From contig CP053680.1 in NCBI GenBank assembly GCA_019623805.1, positions 4,160,423 through 4,224,422 on the forward strand: a stretch of DNA of 64,000 bases. Reading direction: 5' to 3'. Source of the stretch: Gammaproteobacteria bacterium (ex Lamellibrachia satsuma) (GTDB lineage: Bacteria > Pseudomonadota > Gammaproteobacteria > Chromatiales > Chromatiaceae). The notes beneath the pieces were generated by a model. It was not told where the DNA came from. It ran no database searches and was given only the letters and a program-made list of their open reading frames with translations. Positions 49,311 to 57,517 of the stretch are shown here, one piece after another; within the stretch, counting starts at the first letter, position 1, and every line of letters starts with the position of its first letter. Position numbers and translations under genes: made by a program.

Positions 49311-51566
49311 TCAGTGTACGGGTTCTCCCTGGATCCCAAACTGCAGTTTGCCGTCCACCACATCCACTGCAACCGATCCTCCCCCAGCCAGCCGACCGAA
49401 CAATAGTTCCTCTGCCAATGGCTTTTTGATCTCTTCCTGGATCAACCGCGCCATCGGACGGGCACCCATCTTCGGATCATAACCCTTCTCAGCCAGCCAG
49501 ACCCTCGCCTCAGCATCTATCTGCAGCGTTACGCCCTTTTCCTGCAATTGCCCTTCCAGTTCAAAAATGAACTTATCCACCACTTTGGCAATATGCTCAG
49601 TGGTGAGTGCGGAAAACTGGATCACCGTATCCAAACGATTTCGAAATTCGGGGGTAAAGAGTTTCTTGATCGCCTCCATGCCGTCAGAGGCATGGTCCTG
49701 CAAAGTAAAACCAATGGATGCCCGACTCATTTCCTGAGCACCGGCATTCGTGGTCATCACAATGACTACATTCCGAAAATCGGCTTTGCGGCCATTGTTG
49801 TCGGTCAGTGTGCCGTGATCCATCACCTGCAATAGCAGATTGAAGACATCCGGATGGGCTTTTTCGATTTCGTCGAGTAGCAGCACAGCGTGTGGGTGTT
49901 TGTTGATCTCTTCAGTGAGCAGGCCTCCCTGATCGAAACCCACATAACCTGGTGGGGCGCCGATCAGACGCGATACCGTATGCCGCTCCATGTACTCCGA
50001 CATATCGAATCGAATCAATTCCATATCCATGATTCTGGCCAGCTGACGCGTCACCTCCGTCTTGCCGACCCCCGTGGGACCTGCAAACAGAAATGAACCC
50101 ACCGGGCGTCCTTCACTTACCAGACCGGATCGGTTCATGCGGATGGCGCTGGTCAGCGCTTCGATCGCTTGATCCTGCCCATAAACCACCATCTTCAGAT
50201 CGCGGGAGAGGTTGCGCAATGATTCAGTATCCGACGAGGAGACCTTCCGCGGAGGGATTCGCGCAATCTTTGCAACAATCGCTTCGATCTCCTCCACACC
50301 GATCAGTTTATTGCGCGTATCTTTCGGTTGCAGCTGCACATTGGCACCCGCCTCATCGATCACATCGATAGCCTTATCCGGCAGATGCCGATCGTTGATA
50401 TATTTATCGGAAAGTTCCGCTGCGCTCAGCAAGGCATCCAGGGTGTACTCAATCTCGTGGTGCTCTTCGAAACGGGTTTTAAGTCCCTTCAGAATATCCA
50501 CAGTCTCTTCCACTGTTGGTTCTTCCACATCGATCTTCTGAAAGCGCCGGGCCAGTGCGCGGTCCTTTTCAAAGATGCCGCGAAACTCCTGATAGGTGGT
50601 TGATCCGATACAGCGCAACTCACCTGAAGCAAGAACGGGCTTGATCAGGTTAGAGGCATCCATCACCCCGCCGGAAGCCGCTCCGGCGCCAATGATGGTG
50701 TGAATTTCGTCGATAAACAACACCGCGTCAGGGGTTTTATTCAGCTGGGCAAGAACCGCTTTCAGACGTTTTTCGAAGTCCCCGCGATACTTTGTTCCCG
50801 CCACCAGGCTGCCAAGGTCCAATGAATAGATCGTGGCACCAGCCAGGACCTCCGGCACTTCACCATCGACGATCATCTTCGCAAGTCCCTCGGCAATCGC
50901 TGTTTTGCCGACACCTGCCTCACCGACAAGCAGAGGGTTGTTTTTGCGCCTGCGACAGAGGATCTGAATCGTTCGCTCGATCTCGGACCGTCTGCCGATC
51001 AGCGGATCTATCTTTCCGGCTACCGCCTGTTCATTCAGGTTACTGGCATAACTCTCAAGTGGGCTGGGTTGGCTCTCCGGCTTGGGTTCACCGGTGAAAT
51101 CAACAGCATCATCACCCTCTTCCTGATCCGCATCAAACTTGGAAATGCCATGGGAGATGTAGTTGACAACGTCCAGCCTGGCCACTTCCTGCTGATCCAA
51201 AAAGTAGACAGCCTGGGAATCCTGTTCATTGAAAATTGCCACCAGCACGTTGGCACCGGTCACCTCTTTTCGTCCAGATGACTGGACATGAAAAACCGCA
51301 CGCTGAAGCACGCGTTGAAAACCCAGAGTCGGCTGTATCTCACGTTCATCATCATCCGAAATTGTCGGCGTGGTCTCATCGACAAAACGGGTAATCTCTT
51401 GCCGGAGCTGTTGTATGTCAGCGCCACAGACGGTCAAAACCTCAGCCGCCACACTGTTATCCAGCAGCGCCATCAGCAAGTGATCCACTGTCATAAACTC
51501 ATGACGTTTCTCTGTAGCGCGTTTAAAAGCTTGATTCAGGGTAAATTCCAGCTCTTTGCTCAACAT
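49311..51566 (-). CDS. clpA: ATP-dependent Clp protease ATP-binding subunit ClpA
   Basis: AAA+ unfoldase that feeds ClpP, using ClpS as adaptor for N-degron proteins. The 751-aa protein has an N-terminal repeat domain (LNQAFKRATEKRHEFMTVDHLLMALL), Walker A motifs GEAGVGKTAIAEGL and GPTGVGKTEVTRQL, and Walker B motifs near VLFIDEIHTIIGAG and VLLLDEIEKAHPDV. The IGF-type ClpP-binding loop (RASIGF) is present. It follows clpS on the same strand after 15 bp. Confidence 0.97.
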   Translation of the reverse strand: MLSKELEFTLNQAFKRATEKRHEFMTVDHLLMALLDNSVAAEVLTVCGADIQQLRQEITRFVDETTPTISDDDEREIQPTLGFQRVLQRAVFHVQSSGRKEVTGANVLVAIFNEQDSQAVYFLDQQEVARLDVVNYISHGISKFDADQEEGDDAVDFTGEPKPESQPSPLESYASNLNEQAVAGKIDPLIGRRSEIERTIQILCRRRKNNPLLVGEAGVGKTAIAEGLAKMIVDGEVPEVLAGATIYSLDLGSLVAGTKYRGDFEKRLKAVLAQLNKTPDAVLFIDEIHTIIGAGAASGGVMDASNLIKPVLASGELRCIGSTTYQEFRGIFEKDRALARRFQKIDVEEPTVEETVDILKGLKTRFEEHHEIEYTLDALLSAAELSDKYINDRHLPDKAIDVIDEAGANVQLQPKDTRNKLIGVEEIEAIVAKIARIPPRKVSSSDTESLRNLSRDLKMVVYGQDQAIEALTSAIRMNRSGLVSEGRPVGSFLFAGPTGVGKTEVTRQLARIMDMELIRFDMSEYMERHTVSRLIGAPPGYVGFDQGGLLTEEINKHPHAVLLLDEIEKAHPDVFNLLLQVMDHGTLTDNNGRKADFRNVVIVMTTNAGAQEMSRASIGFTLQDHASDGMEAIKKLFTPEFRNRLDTVIQFSALTTEHIAKVVDKFIFELEGQLQEKGVTLQIDAEARVWLAEKGYDPKMGARPMARLIQEEIKKPLAEELLFGRLAGGGSVAVDVVDGKLQFGIQGEPVH

Positions 51567-51581
51567 CTGTCTACTCTTTCC

Positions 51582-51902
51582 TCAAGCCTCTTCCATATCG
51601 CATAACAGCGGGTGTTGATTGTTTCTCGAGTAATCATTGACCTGTGAAACCTTGGTTTCTGCAATGTCCCGACTGAAGACACCACAAACCCCAACCCCAC
51701 GGGTGTGGACATGCAGCATGATCCTCGTCGCCTTCTCCCTGTCCATTTGGAAAAAGGTCTCCAGAATTTGGATAACAAACTCCATCGGCGTGTAGTCATC
51801 ATTCAGAAGAATCACTTTATACATTGGTGGCTTTTTCAGCTTCGGCGGTTTCTCCTGAACCGCAAGGCTACCATCGTGCGAATTTTCTTTTCTCTCTGTC
51901 AT
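51582..51902 (-). CDS. clpS: ATP-dependent Clp protease adaptor ClpS
   Basis: Adaptor of 106 aa that binds N-degrons and presents them to ClpA. An unstructured N-terminus is followed by the core PPMYKVILLNDDYTPMEFVIQIL and MLHVHTRGVGVCGVFSRDIAE. The N-degron pocket residues DD in LNDDYTPMEF and HVH are conserved. It leads clpA by 15 bp and is divergent from the cspD-like gene. Confidence 0.97.
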   Translation of the reverse strand: MTERKENSHDGSLAVQEKPPKLKKPPMYKVILLNDDYTPMEFVIQILETFFQMDREKATRIMLHVHTRGVGVCGVFSRDIAETKVSQVNDYSRNNQHPLLCDMEEA

Positions 51903-52339
51903 AGTAAGGAATATTAGCAGGCTGTTACTGTTAGCACGACCGAATCGAAGAGAACATAATTCACTATTTCTCTCCGGTTTTGCGGTATACGGGACCTAAC
52001 AGGGTGATGAAATCCGTAAACAGGAACGCCTCGACTTGTTTGAGTCATTCCAATCGGTTCAGTTCAGTTGATAAGTATATCCTACTATTTTACTTGGGCA
52101 ATAGTTGACCAAGTCGAATGATTCACTATACTTAGCCATCAGCGGTTTTGTTTCATGCTGCCGAAATCAAAGCCGCCGGCTTAGCCGGTGAATTGCCGGC
52201 ACGGGTTTTTACGGGGCAAAGACCATCGAAAAACCCTGACAACAACTGAGCGGGTTCCGGTACATCCGGACTGTTCCAAATAATCAAATCTATAAATTTT
52301 TCACCAATTCGGGGCATTGAACGCGAGGAGTATCAAGTT
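51903..52339 (+). promoter_or_regulatory. clpS-cspD intergenic region with long structured leader
   Basis: No gene was recognised in these 437 bases. A plus-strand promoter candidate at 52106-52133 would give a leader of about 200 nt before the cold-shock gene. The leader contains CCGCCGGCTTAGCCGG and TTGCCGGC near 52170-52200, which can pair in alternate ways. Long structured leaders are characteristic of cspA-type genes, where they sense cold. Confidence 0.45.
52106..52133 (+). promoter_or_regulatory. Sigma-70-type promoter for the cold-shock gene
   Basis: TTGACC at 52106-52111 and TATACT at 52128-52133 have a 16-bp spacer. Transcription would start near 52140, giving a leader of about 200 nt. 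Both hexamers have five of six consensus bases. Confidence 0.55.
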
Positions 52340-52552
52340 ATGGCCACTGGAGTTGTAAAATGGTTTAACAATGCGAAGGGTTACGGTTTCGTGACCCCGG
52401 ATTCAGGAGAGCAGGATGTGTTCGTCCATTTCTCATCCATTGAGATGGACGGTTACAAGACCCTCAAAGAGGGGCAACAAGTGCAATTTGAGATCAATCA
52501 AGGTCCAAAAGGCCTTCACGCAGTCAACATACAGCGGGTTGCCAACGAATAG
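52340..52552 (+). CDS. cspD: Cold-shock domain protein, CspD-like
   Basis: Single OB-fold protein of 70 aa that binds single-stranded RNA or DNA. It has both nucleic-acid motifs, KGYGFVTP and VFVHFSSI, and shares WFNNAKG and MDGYKTLKEGQ with E. coli CspD. Its position divergent from clpS-clpA is that of cspD in E. coli. CspD of E. coli is induced in stationary phase and inhibits replication; whether this one does is unknown. GAGG precedes the start, and a terminator follows at 52584-52614. Confidence 0.93.
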   Translation: MATGVVKWFNNAKGYGFVTPDSGEQDVFVHFSSIEMDGYKTLKEGQQVQFEINQGPKGLHAVNIQRVANE

Positions 52553-52583
52553 TTGAGTTTCCAATCCTAATGACCTTCCTGAA

Positions 52584-52614
52584 GGGCCGATGAGTTCAAT
52601 TCACCGGCCCTTTT
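52584..52614 (+). terminator. Intrinsic terminator of cspD
   Basis: GGGCCG and CGGCCC, with inner TGA/TCA pairing, form a stem at 52584-52610, followed by TTTT. It stands 32 bp after the cspD stop. Confidence 0.8.
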
Positions 52615-52683
52615 GCTGCTCTGTAGATCTGCACATGTTTTCTTGTTCCAGGAATTTCCTTCGTCTGCATTATCAACGCATTG

Positions 52684-52784
52684 AATCCGCAAATAACACT
52701 AAGCACACAATAGTTTAAATTCTGTGCTTGATTACGAAATCGCTTCAGCAACTAATTTGACGTTGTTAACGTTATTTGCGGATT
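52684..52784. repeat. Perfect 14-bp inverted repeat enclosing a second one
   Basis: AATCCGCAAATAAC at 52684-52697 is the exact complement of 52771-52784. Inside, AAGCACA (52701-52707) pairs with TGTGCTT (52723-52729), and ACGTT/AACGT pairs near 52760-52772. The layout is that of a branched structured RNA or a small palindromic mobile element about 101 bp long. No coding potential. Confidence 0.6.
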
Positions 52785-52869
52785 GATTAAAACCCAGCAT
52801 ATAGAAAAAATGCGCTATCGATAGACATAGAACGATATAATCCCCCCTCGTTCCACAATTAATCCTTTC

Positions 52870-53436
52870 ATGCTGATCCTGTTCAACAAACCCTACGGCG
52901 TCCTGACCCAGTTTACCGACAATGAGGGTCGCGCCACGCTGGCCGATTTCATCCCCGTAAATCAGGTCTACGCTGCCGGGAGACTCGACCGTGACAGCGA
53001 GGGTCTGGTGCTATTGACCGATGATGGAAAACTTCAACATCAACTGACCAATCCGCGAAAGAAAACCTGGAAAACCTACTGGGTACAGGTGGATGGAATA
53101 CCCAATGCCGAGGCTATCGAGCAGTTACGACAGGGGGTCCAGCTCAAGGATGGCCCCACTCTTCCGGCGCAGGCAACGCTGCTGGAAGAACCGGACCTCT
53201 GGCCACGAGACCCACCTGTACGATATCGGGCGAAGATTCCCACCCAATGGCTGGAGGTCAAAATTCGCGAGGGCCGCAACCGGCAAGTCCGACGTATGAC
53301 TGCCGCGGTTGGACACCCCACCCTACGGCTCGTACGTACGACTGTCGGGCGTTGGCATCTGGGCGATCTGCAACCTGGAAAATGGCGTCAATTTGGTGAT
53401 CGGCACAGCAGTGTGCAAAAAGGGGATCAAACATGA
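52870..53436 (+). CDS. rluE: 23S rRNA pseudouridine synthase RluE
   Basis: Modifies 23S rRNA (U2457 in E. coli). The 188-aa protein has the catalytic Asp40 in AAGRLDRDSEGLVLLTDDG and KKTWKTYWVQVDG. The EGRNRQVRRM motif lies near the C-terminus. RluE lacks the N-terminal S4 domain of related enzymes, as does this protein. It overlaps mnmA by 4 nt. Confidence 0.92.
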   Translation: MLILFNKPYGVLTQFTDNEGRATLADFIPVNQVYAAGRLDRDSEGLVLLTDDGKLQHQLTNPRKKTWKTYWVQVDGIPNAEAIEQLRQGVQLKDGPTLPAQATLLEEPDLWPRDPPVRYRAKIPTQWLEVKIREGRNRQVRRMTAAVGHPTLRLVRTTVGRWHLGDLQPGKWRQFGDRHSSVQKGDQT

Positions 53437-54551
53437 GTGGTGACCGGGGCCTGGTCGTTGTCGGCCTGTCCGGTGGCGTCGATTCATCCGTCGCGGCCCT
53501 GCTTCTGAAAGAACAGGGTTACCGGGTCGAAGGCCTGTTCATGAAGAACTGGGAGGAGGATGACGACGCTGAGTACTGCTCCGCGGCAGAAGACCTCAAG
53601 GATGCCCGGGATGTGGCAGCCATACTCGACATTCCGCTGCACAGCGTAAATTTCTCTGCTGAATATTGGGATCGGGTATTCGCCTATTTTCTCGATGAGT
53701 ACCGCACAGGACGAACACCCAACCCCGACGTGCTCTGCAACCGGGAGATAAAGTTCAAGGCCTTTCTCGACTATGCACTGGAGTCTCTGGGCGCGGAACG
53801 CATCGCTACGGGGCACTATGCACGACTGGGACAGCACATGGGAGAATATCAGCTTCAGCGAGCGGCAGACGAAGGCAAGGATCAGACCTACTTTCTCTAT
53901 ATGCTGAGTCAGACACAACTCTCCCGCACCCTCTTCCCGCTGGGTGATCTGCAGAAGGAGGAAGTGAGAAGAGTTGCCGGGAAAGCCGGTTTTCCCAATC
54001 ATAAAAAAAAGGACAGCACCGGCATCTGTTTCATCGGGGAGCGAAAATTTCGTGAGTTTCTCAGTCGATATCTGCCGGCTAATCCGGGTCGTATCGAAGA
54101 TCCTGAAGGTGTGACCCTCGGAAATCATCAGGGATTGATGTACTACACCCTGGGACAAAGGCAAGGTCTGGGTATCGGCGGCCGGAAGAATAGTGCTGAG
54201 GCTCCCTGGTTCGTTGTGGCAAAGGATCTGCAACGAAACGTATTGATAGCAGCACAGGGCCACAACCATCCCATGCTGATGAGTGGAGGAGCCCTCGCAA
54301 CCCAGCTGCACTGGGTCTCCGGCAAGGCACCCCAATTTCCCTTGTTTTGTAAAGCTCGACTGCGGCACCGTCAGTCCCTGCAGGATTGTGAAGTCCTTTT
54401 TCGACCGGGGAACACCTGTGAAGTCGTATTCGACGAACCCCAGCGGGCCGCGACACCCGGCCAATCAATCGTATTCTATCGGGATGGCGACTGCCTCGGC
54501 GGGGGCATTATCGAATCCTCATACCCCTCTGGAGAGGCTTACCCACCGTGA
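53433..54551 (+). CDS. mnmA: tRNA 2-thiouridylase MnmA
   Basis: Thiolates U34 of tRNA-Lys, Glu and Gln using sulfur from the Tus relay. The 372-aa protein has the PP-loop GLSGGVDSSVAALLL, catalytic Cys102 (PNPDVLCNREIKF) and Cys199 (DSTGICFIGERKFREFL), at the same positions as in E. coli. Overlaps rluE and hflD by 4 nt each. Confidence 0.97.
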   Translation: MSGDRGLVVVGLSGGVDSSVAALLLKEQGYRVEGLFMKNWEEDDDAEYCSAAEDLKDARDVAAILDIPLHSVNFSAEYWDRVFAYFLDEYRTGRTPNPDVLCNREIKFKAFLDYALESLGAERIATGHYARLGQHMGEYQLQRAADEGKDQTYFLYMLSQTQLSRTLFPLGDLQKEEVRRVAGKAGFPNHKKKDSTGICFIGERKFREFLSRYLPANPGRIEDPEGVTLGNHQGLMYYTLGQRQGLGIGGRKNSAEAPWFVVAKDLQRNVLIAAQGHNHPMLMSGGALATQLHWVSGKAPQFPLFCKARLRHRQSLQDCEVLFRPGNTCEVVFDEPQRAATPGQSIVFYRDGDCLGGGIIESSYPSGEAYPP

Positions 54552-55171
54552 CATACAACATAGAGGACCGTACCCTGGCACTTGCCGGCATCTTCCAGGC
54601 AGCCACACTGGTACAGCAGATTGGGCAGCGGGGAATGGCGGATTCGGAGATTATGAACCGCAGTATCCACAGTCTGTTCGAGACAGATGCAGGGACTGTT
54701 TCCGATGTTTTCGGCGGCATCAATGGCGTTGCCTTCGGCCTGCGCGAGGTTTACCGTCAACTGAGTGGTGAAGCCAAAAGGGATGCAGAAGTCACCGGGT
54801 ATCTGCTCGCCCTGATTCAACTCGAACGCAAGCTCTCAAAGCTGCCGGAACGGTTGACGAAAATCCGCCAGGGTATCGATTTGACCACAACCCGCCTGGC
54901 ACATTTCCCCGAGATGCACTCCAATATTCTCGCCTCTCTGGCGGAGATATATGCCGAGAACGTCAGCACTCTGCAACCAAGAATCATGGTTCAGGGGGAA
55001 GCAGTGTATCTACAGAACCCTGATAATGTGAATCGTATCCGCTCCCTGTTGCTCGCGGGCATCCGCTCCGCCATGTTGTGGCATCAAACCGGTGGACGCA
55101 GGATGCAAATCGCGTTCGGAAGGAAAAATTATCTGACCACCGCAAAAAAATTGTTGGATAAGTCCACATGA
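54548..55171 (+). CDS. hflD: High-frequency lysogenisation protein HflD homologue
   Basis: Helical protein of 207 aa, conserved downstream of mnmA; E. coli HflD associates with the membrane and modulates lambda CII. The start is GTG at 54548, overlapping the mnmA stop by 4 nt. Recognisable segments include LALAGIFQAATLVQQIG, VYRQLSGEAKRDAEVTGYLLALIQLERKL and IRSLLLAGIRSAMLWHQTGG. Its cellular function outside phage control is not known. Confidence 0.94.
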   Translation: MTYNIEDRTLALAGIFQAATLVQQIGQRGMADSEIMNRSIHSLFETDAGTVSDVFGGINGVAFGLREVYRQLSGEAKRDAEVTGYLLALIQLERKLSKLPERLTKIRQGIDLTTTRLAHFPEMHSNILASLAEIYAENVSTLQPRIMVQGEAVYLQNPDNVNRIRSLLLAGIRSAMLWHQTGGRRMQIAFGRKNYLTTAKKLLDKST

Positions 55172-55269
55172 GTATTTGAACAATTGTTAAATGCGACAGT
55201 GTCGCGGGTCTCGCAATCAGGGCCTGTAGTACCCTGAAAATCGAAATTTCAAACGATCAGGATATTATT

Positions 55270-55722
55270 ATGAAACTGCTCCATTCAGCTTTGCCCCTCG
55301 CTTTCACTTTGGCCCTTACCGCATGCGGCGAGTCCAATACCCCCGCACCTGTGACCTCAACTGCACCGGTCCAGGCACCACAGATGGAAGTTGCCGAAGC
55401 CGCGACAACCGCGACTGATCCGTCACTGACCGATCAAGCCAAAACCGTGGGGAAAGAGACTTGGGACAAAACCAAGGAAGTCTCCGCTGACACCTATGAT
55501 GCCGTTGCAGAGAAAAGCAAGGAAATCTACGAATCGACAAAAGACACTGCCGGCGAAGTCGGTGGCACCATTAAAGAAAAATCGGGCGAATACTATGACG
55601 CTGCCAAAGAGACTGCCGGGGATATCGGTAGCTCAATCGGCGAGAAATCGAGCGAGTACTACGATGCCGCCAAGGCAAAAGGCATGGAGATGATGGGCGG
55701 CACGGAAGAGAAAGCGGAGTAA
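55270..55722 (+). CDS. Lipoprotein with LEA-like helical repeats
   Basis: A 150-aa predicted lipoprotein. The lipobox LTAC places the lipid Cys at 19, and Gly20 suggests the outer membrane. After a Pro/Thr/Ala-rich linker (20-45), the rest consists of about 25-residue units, such as EKSGEYYDAAKETAGDIGSS and EKSSEYYDAAKAKG. These are amphipathic, Lys/Glu-rich and Tyr-containing, like LEA or apolipoprotein-type repeats. The gene lies between hflD and purB, which are usually close. No family was recognised with certainty; a stress-protective or envelope-spacer role is only a guess. Confidence 0.82.
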   Translation: MKLLHSALPLAFTLALTACGESNTPAPVTSTAPVQAPQMEVAEAATTATDPSLTDQAKTVGKETWDKTKEVSADTYDAVAEKSKEIYESTKDTAGEVGGTIKEKSGEYYDAAKETAGDIGSSIGEKSSEYYDAAKAKGMEMMGGTEEKAE

Positions 55723-55919
55723 ATCTGCGCTATCCACCTTATCACGCAATGCATAAAGAGGAGTCGATCTGGCGACAGCAAAAAAACAGCTGTGGGCCTC
55801 ATCGACTCCGCCTCCTGCCTTTCTTGGGACTGCATGAAATAGCGCAGAGGACTCTCACCATCAGAGTGAACATGCGGTTATAATCCTCGTCTTCGATTTA
55901 CCAAGATGAGTTGATAATC

Positions 55920-57287
55920 ATGGATCTCTCCACACTTACCGCAGTCTCCCCGGTGGACGGGCGTTATGGCAGCAAGAGCGCCGATTTGCGCCCAATCTTC
56001 AGCGAATTCGGCCTGATCAGGCATCGGGTGCTGGTGGAGGTTCGCTGGCTGCAGGCGTTGGCAGACCACGACAGCATTGCCGAAGTCCCCCTGCTCAGCG
56101 AACACGCAAACAATATTCTCGATGGGATCGTCGAAAGATTCAGCGAAGAGGATGCCCAGCGGGTCAAGAATATCGAGCGCACCACCAACCACGACGTCAA
56201 GGCGGTGGAGTATTTCCTGAAGGAGAAGATTGCCGGCAACAATGAGCTGGAAGCGATCAGCGAGTTTATCCATTTCGCCTGCACTTCCGAGGACATCAAC
56301 AACCTCTCTCACGCCCTGATGTTGCGTGAGGGTCGTGGACAGGTCCTGCTGCCCCAGATGGATGAGGTAATCAATGCCATCCGCTCCCTGGCTCATGAAC
56401 TGGCGGACCAGCCGATGCTCTGCCGCACCCACGGTCAGCCAGCCTCACCGTCCACCATGGGCAAAGAGATGGCCAACGTGGTCTACCGCCTACATCGCCA
56501 GCGTGAACAGATCGCCAACCTGCAGATGCTGGGCAAGATCAATGGGGCCGTGGGCAACTACAACGCCCACCTCTCTGCCTATCCGGAGGTCGACTGGCCC
56601 GGTTTTGCCAAAAACTTCATTGAATCCCTGGGATTGGACTGGAACCCCTATACCATCCAGATCGAGCCCCACGACTATATCGCGGAACTGTTCGATGCCA
56701 CCGCCCGGTTCAACACTATCCTGATCGATTTCTGCCGGGATGCCTGGAGTTATATCTCGCTGGGTTATTTCAAGCAGAAAACCATCGCCGGTGAAGTCGG
56801 TTCATCCACCATGCCGCACAAGGTCAATCCCATCGATTTCGAAAACGGCGAGGGTAACCTGGGCATCGCCAATGCGCTTTTCGGCCACTTGGCCACCAAA
56901 CTGCCGATCTCCCGCTGGCAGCGCGACCTTACGGACTCCACCGTGCTGCGCAATCTGGGTGTCGGCATCGCCCATACCAGCATCGCCCTGCAGTCCATCA
57001 TGCGCGGTATCAGCAAGCTCGAGGCCAATGGCGAAGCTATGCTGCAGGATCTGGACGGCAACTGGGAGGTGCTTGCGGAGCCGATACAGACTGTGATGCG
57101 CCGCTACGGTATCGAAAAGCCCTATGAAAAACTCAAGGAATTGACCCGTGGACAGCGTATTACGCCAGAGGATCTACAGCGCTTTATTGAGGGGCTTGAG
57201 ATTCCCGAGGAGGCCAAGGTCTCACTGAAAAACATGACCCCGATGAGCTACATCGGCAATGCGGTTCAGCAGGCAGAAAAAATATGA
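55920..57287 (+). CDS. purB: Adenylosuccinate lyase
   Basis: Acts twice in purine synthesis, releasing fumarate from SAICAR and adenylosuccinate. The start at 55920 (MDLSTLTAVSPVDGRYG) matches E. coli PurB; an earlier ATG at 55911 adds three residues only. The 455-aa protein carries the signature GSSTMPHKVNPIDFENGEGN and the active-site segments TTNHDVKAVEYFLK and CTSEDINNL. The nearby mnmA-hflD order supports the call. Confidence 0.97.
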   Translation: MDLSTLTAVSPVDGRYGSKSADLRPIFSEFGLIRHRVLVEVRWLQALADHDSIAEVPLLSEHANNILDGIVERFSEEDAQRVKNIERTTNHDVKAVEYFLKEKIAGNNELEAISEFIHFACTSEDINNLSHALMLREGRGQVLLPQMDEVINAIRSLAHELADQPMLCRTHGQPASPSTMGKEMANVVYRLHRQREQIANLQMLGKINGAVGNYNAHLSAYPEVDWPGFAKNFIESLGLDWNPYTIQIEPHDYIAELFDATARFNTILIDFCRDAWSYISLGYFKQKTIAGEVGSSTMPHKVNPIDFENGEGNLGIANALFGHLATKLPISRWQRDLTDSTVLRNLGVGIAHTSIALQSIMRGISKLEANGEAMLQDLDGNWEVLAEPIQTVMRRYGIEKPYEKLKELTRGQRITPEDLQRFIEGLEIPEEAKVSLKNMTPMSYIGNAVQQAEKI

Positions 57288-57306
57288 TTTAGATCTCATA
57301 TCTGCT

Positions 57307-57334
57307 CAAAACTGTGATCTCCAGCACAGTTTTG
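57307..57334 (+). terminator. Hairpin directly after purB
   Basis: CAAAACTGTG at 57307-57316 and CACAGTTTTG at 57325-57334 are perfect complements. No long T-run follows on the plus strand, so termination here is uncertain; the arm itself ends in TTTT. Confidence 0.45.
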
Positions 57335-57438
57335 CATGAGGAATTTAGTTCATACTAATTCTGCACGCACGACCTGATTGGCTTGTCCTCCCGTTCGTGT
57401 CCGCAAACACAGGGTCTTCAGCTGTGCGTGCGATTTAG

Positions 57439-57482
57439 AACCCGGCATACCTCCCCCAACTTGGTGTGCCGGGTTTTCTTTT
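57439..57482 (+). terminator. Intrinsic terminator downstream of purB
   Basis: AACCCGGCATACC and GGTGTGCCGGGTT form a 13-bp stem with one mismatch, followed by TTCTTTT on the plus strand. It lies about 150 bp after the purB stop and between convergent genes. Confidence 0.7.
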
Positions 57483-57517
57483 GCCTGTTTTACGCGCTTC
57501 TCGTTAATCCGAATCGC

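Larger units (their letters stand above)
52553..52869. other. Intergenic region between cspD and rluE
   Basis: No gene was recognised in these 317 bases. It holds the cspD terminator and a large perfect inverted repeat (52684-52784) with smaller ones inside. The rluE promoter should lie near 52800-52860, an A/T-rich stretch, but no convincing hexamers were chosen. Confidence 0.5.

Noticed and set aside
53484..54464. A 326-codon open frame on the minus strand opposite mnmA
   Set aside because: Antisense to mnmA, which has all catalytic residues; no support for a second gene.
55760..55809. GGAGTCGAT/ATCGACTCC stem after the repeat lipoprotein as terminator
   Set aside because: The loop is 32 nt and no T-run follows on the plus strand; left as an unassigned inverted repeat.
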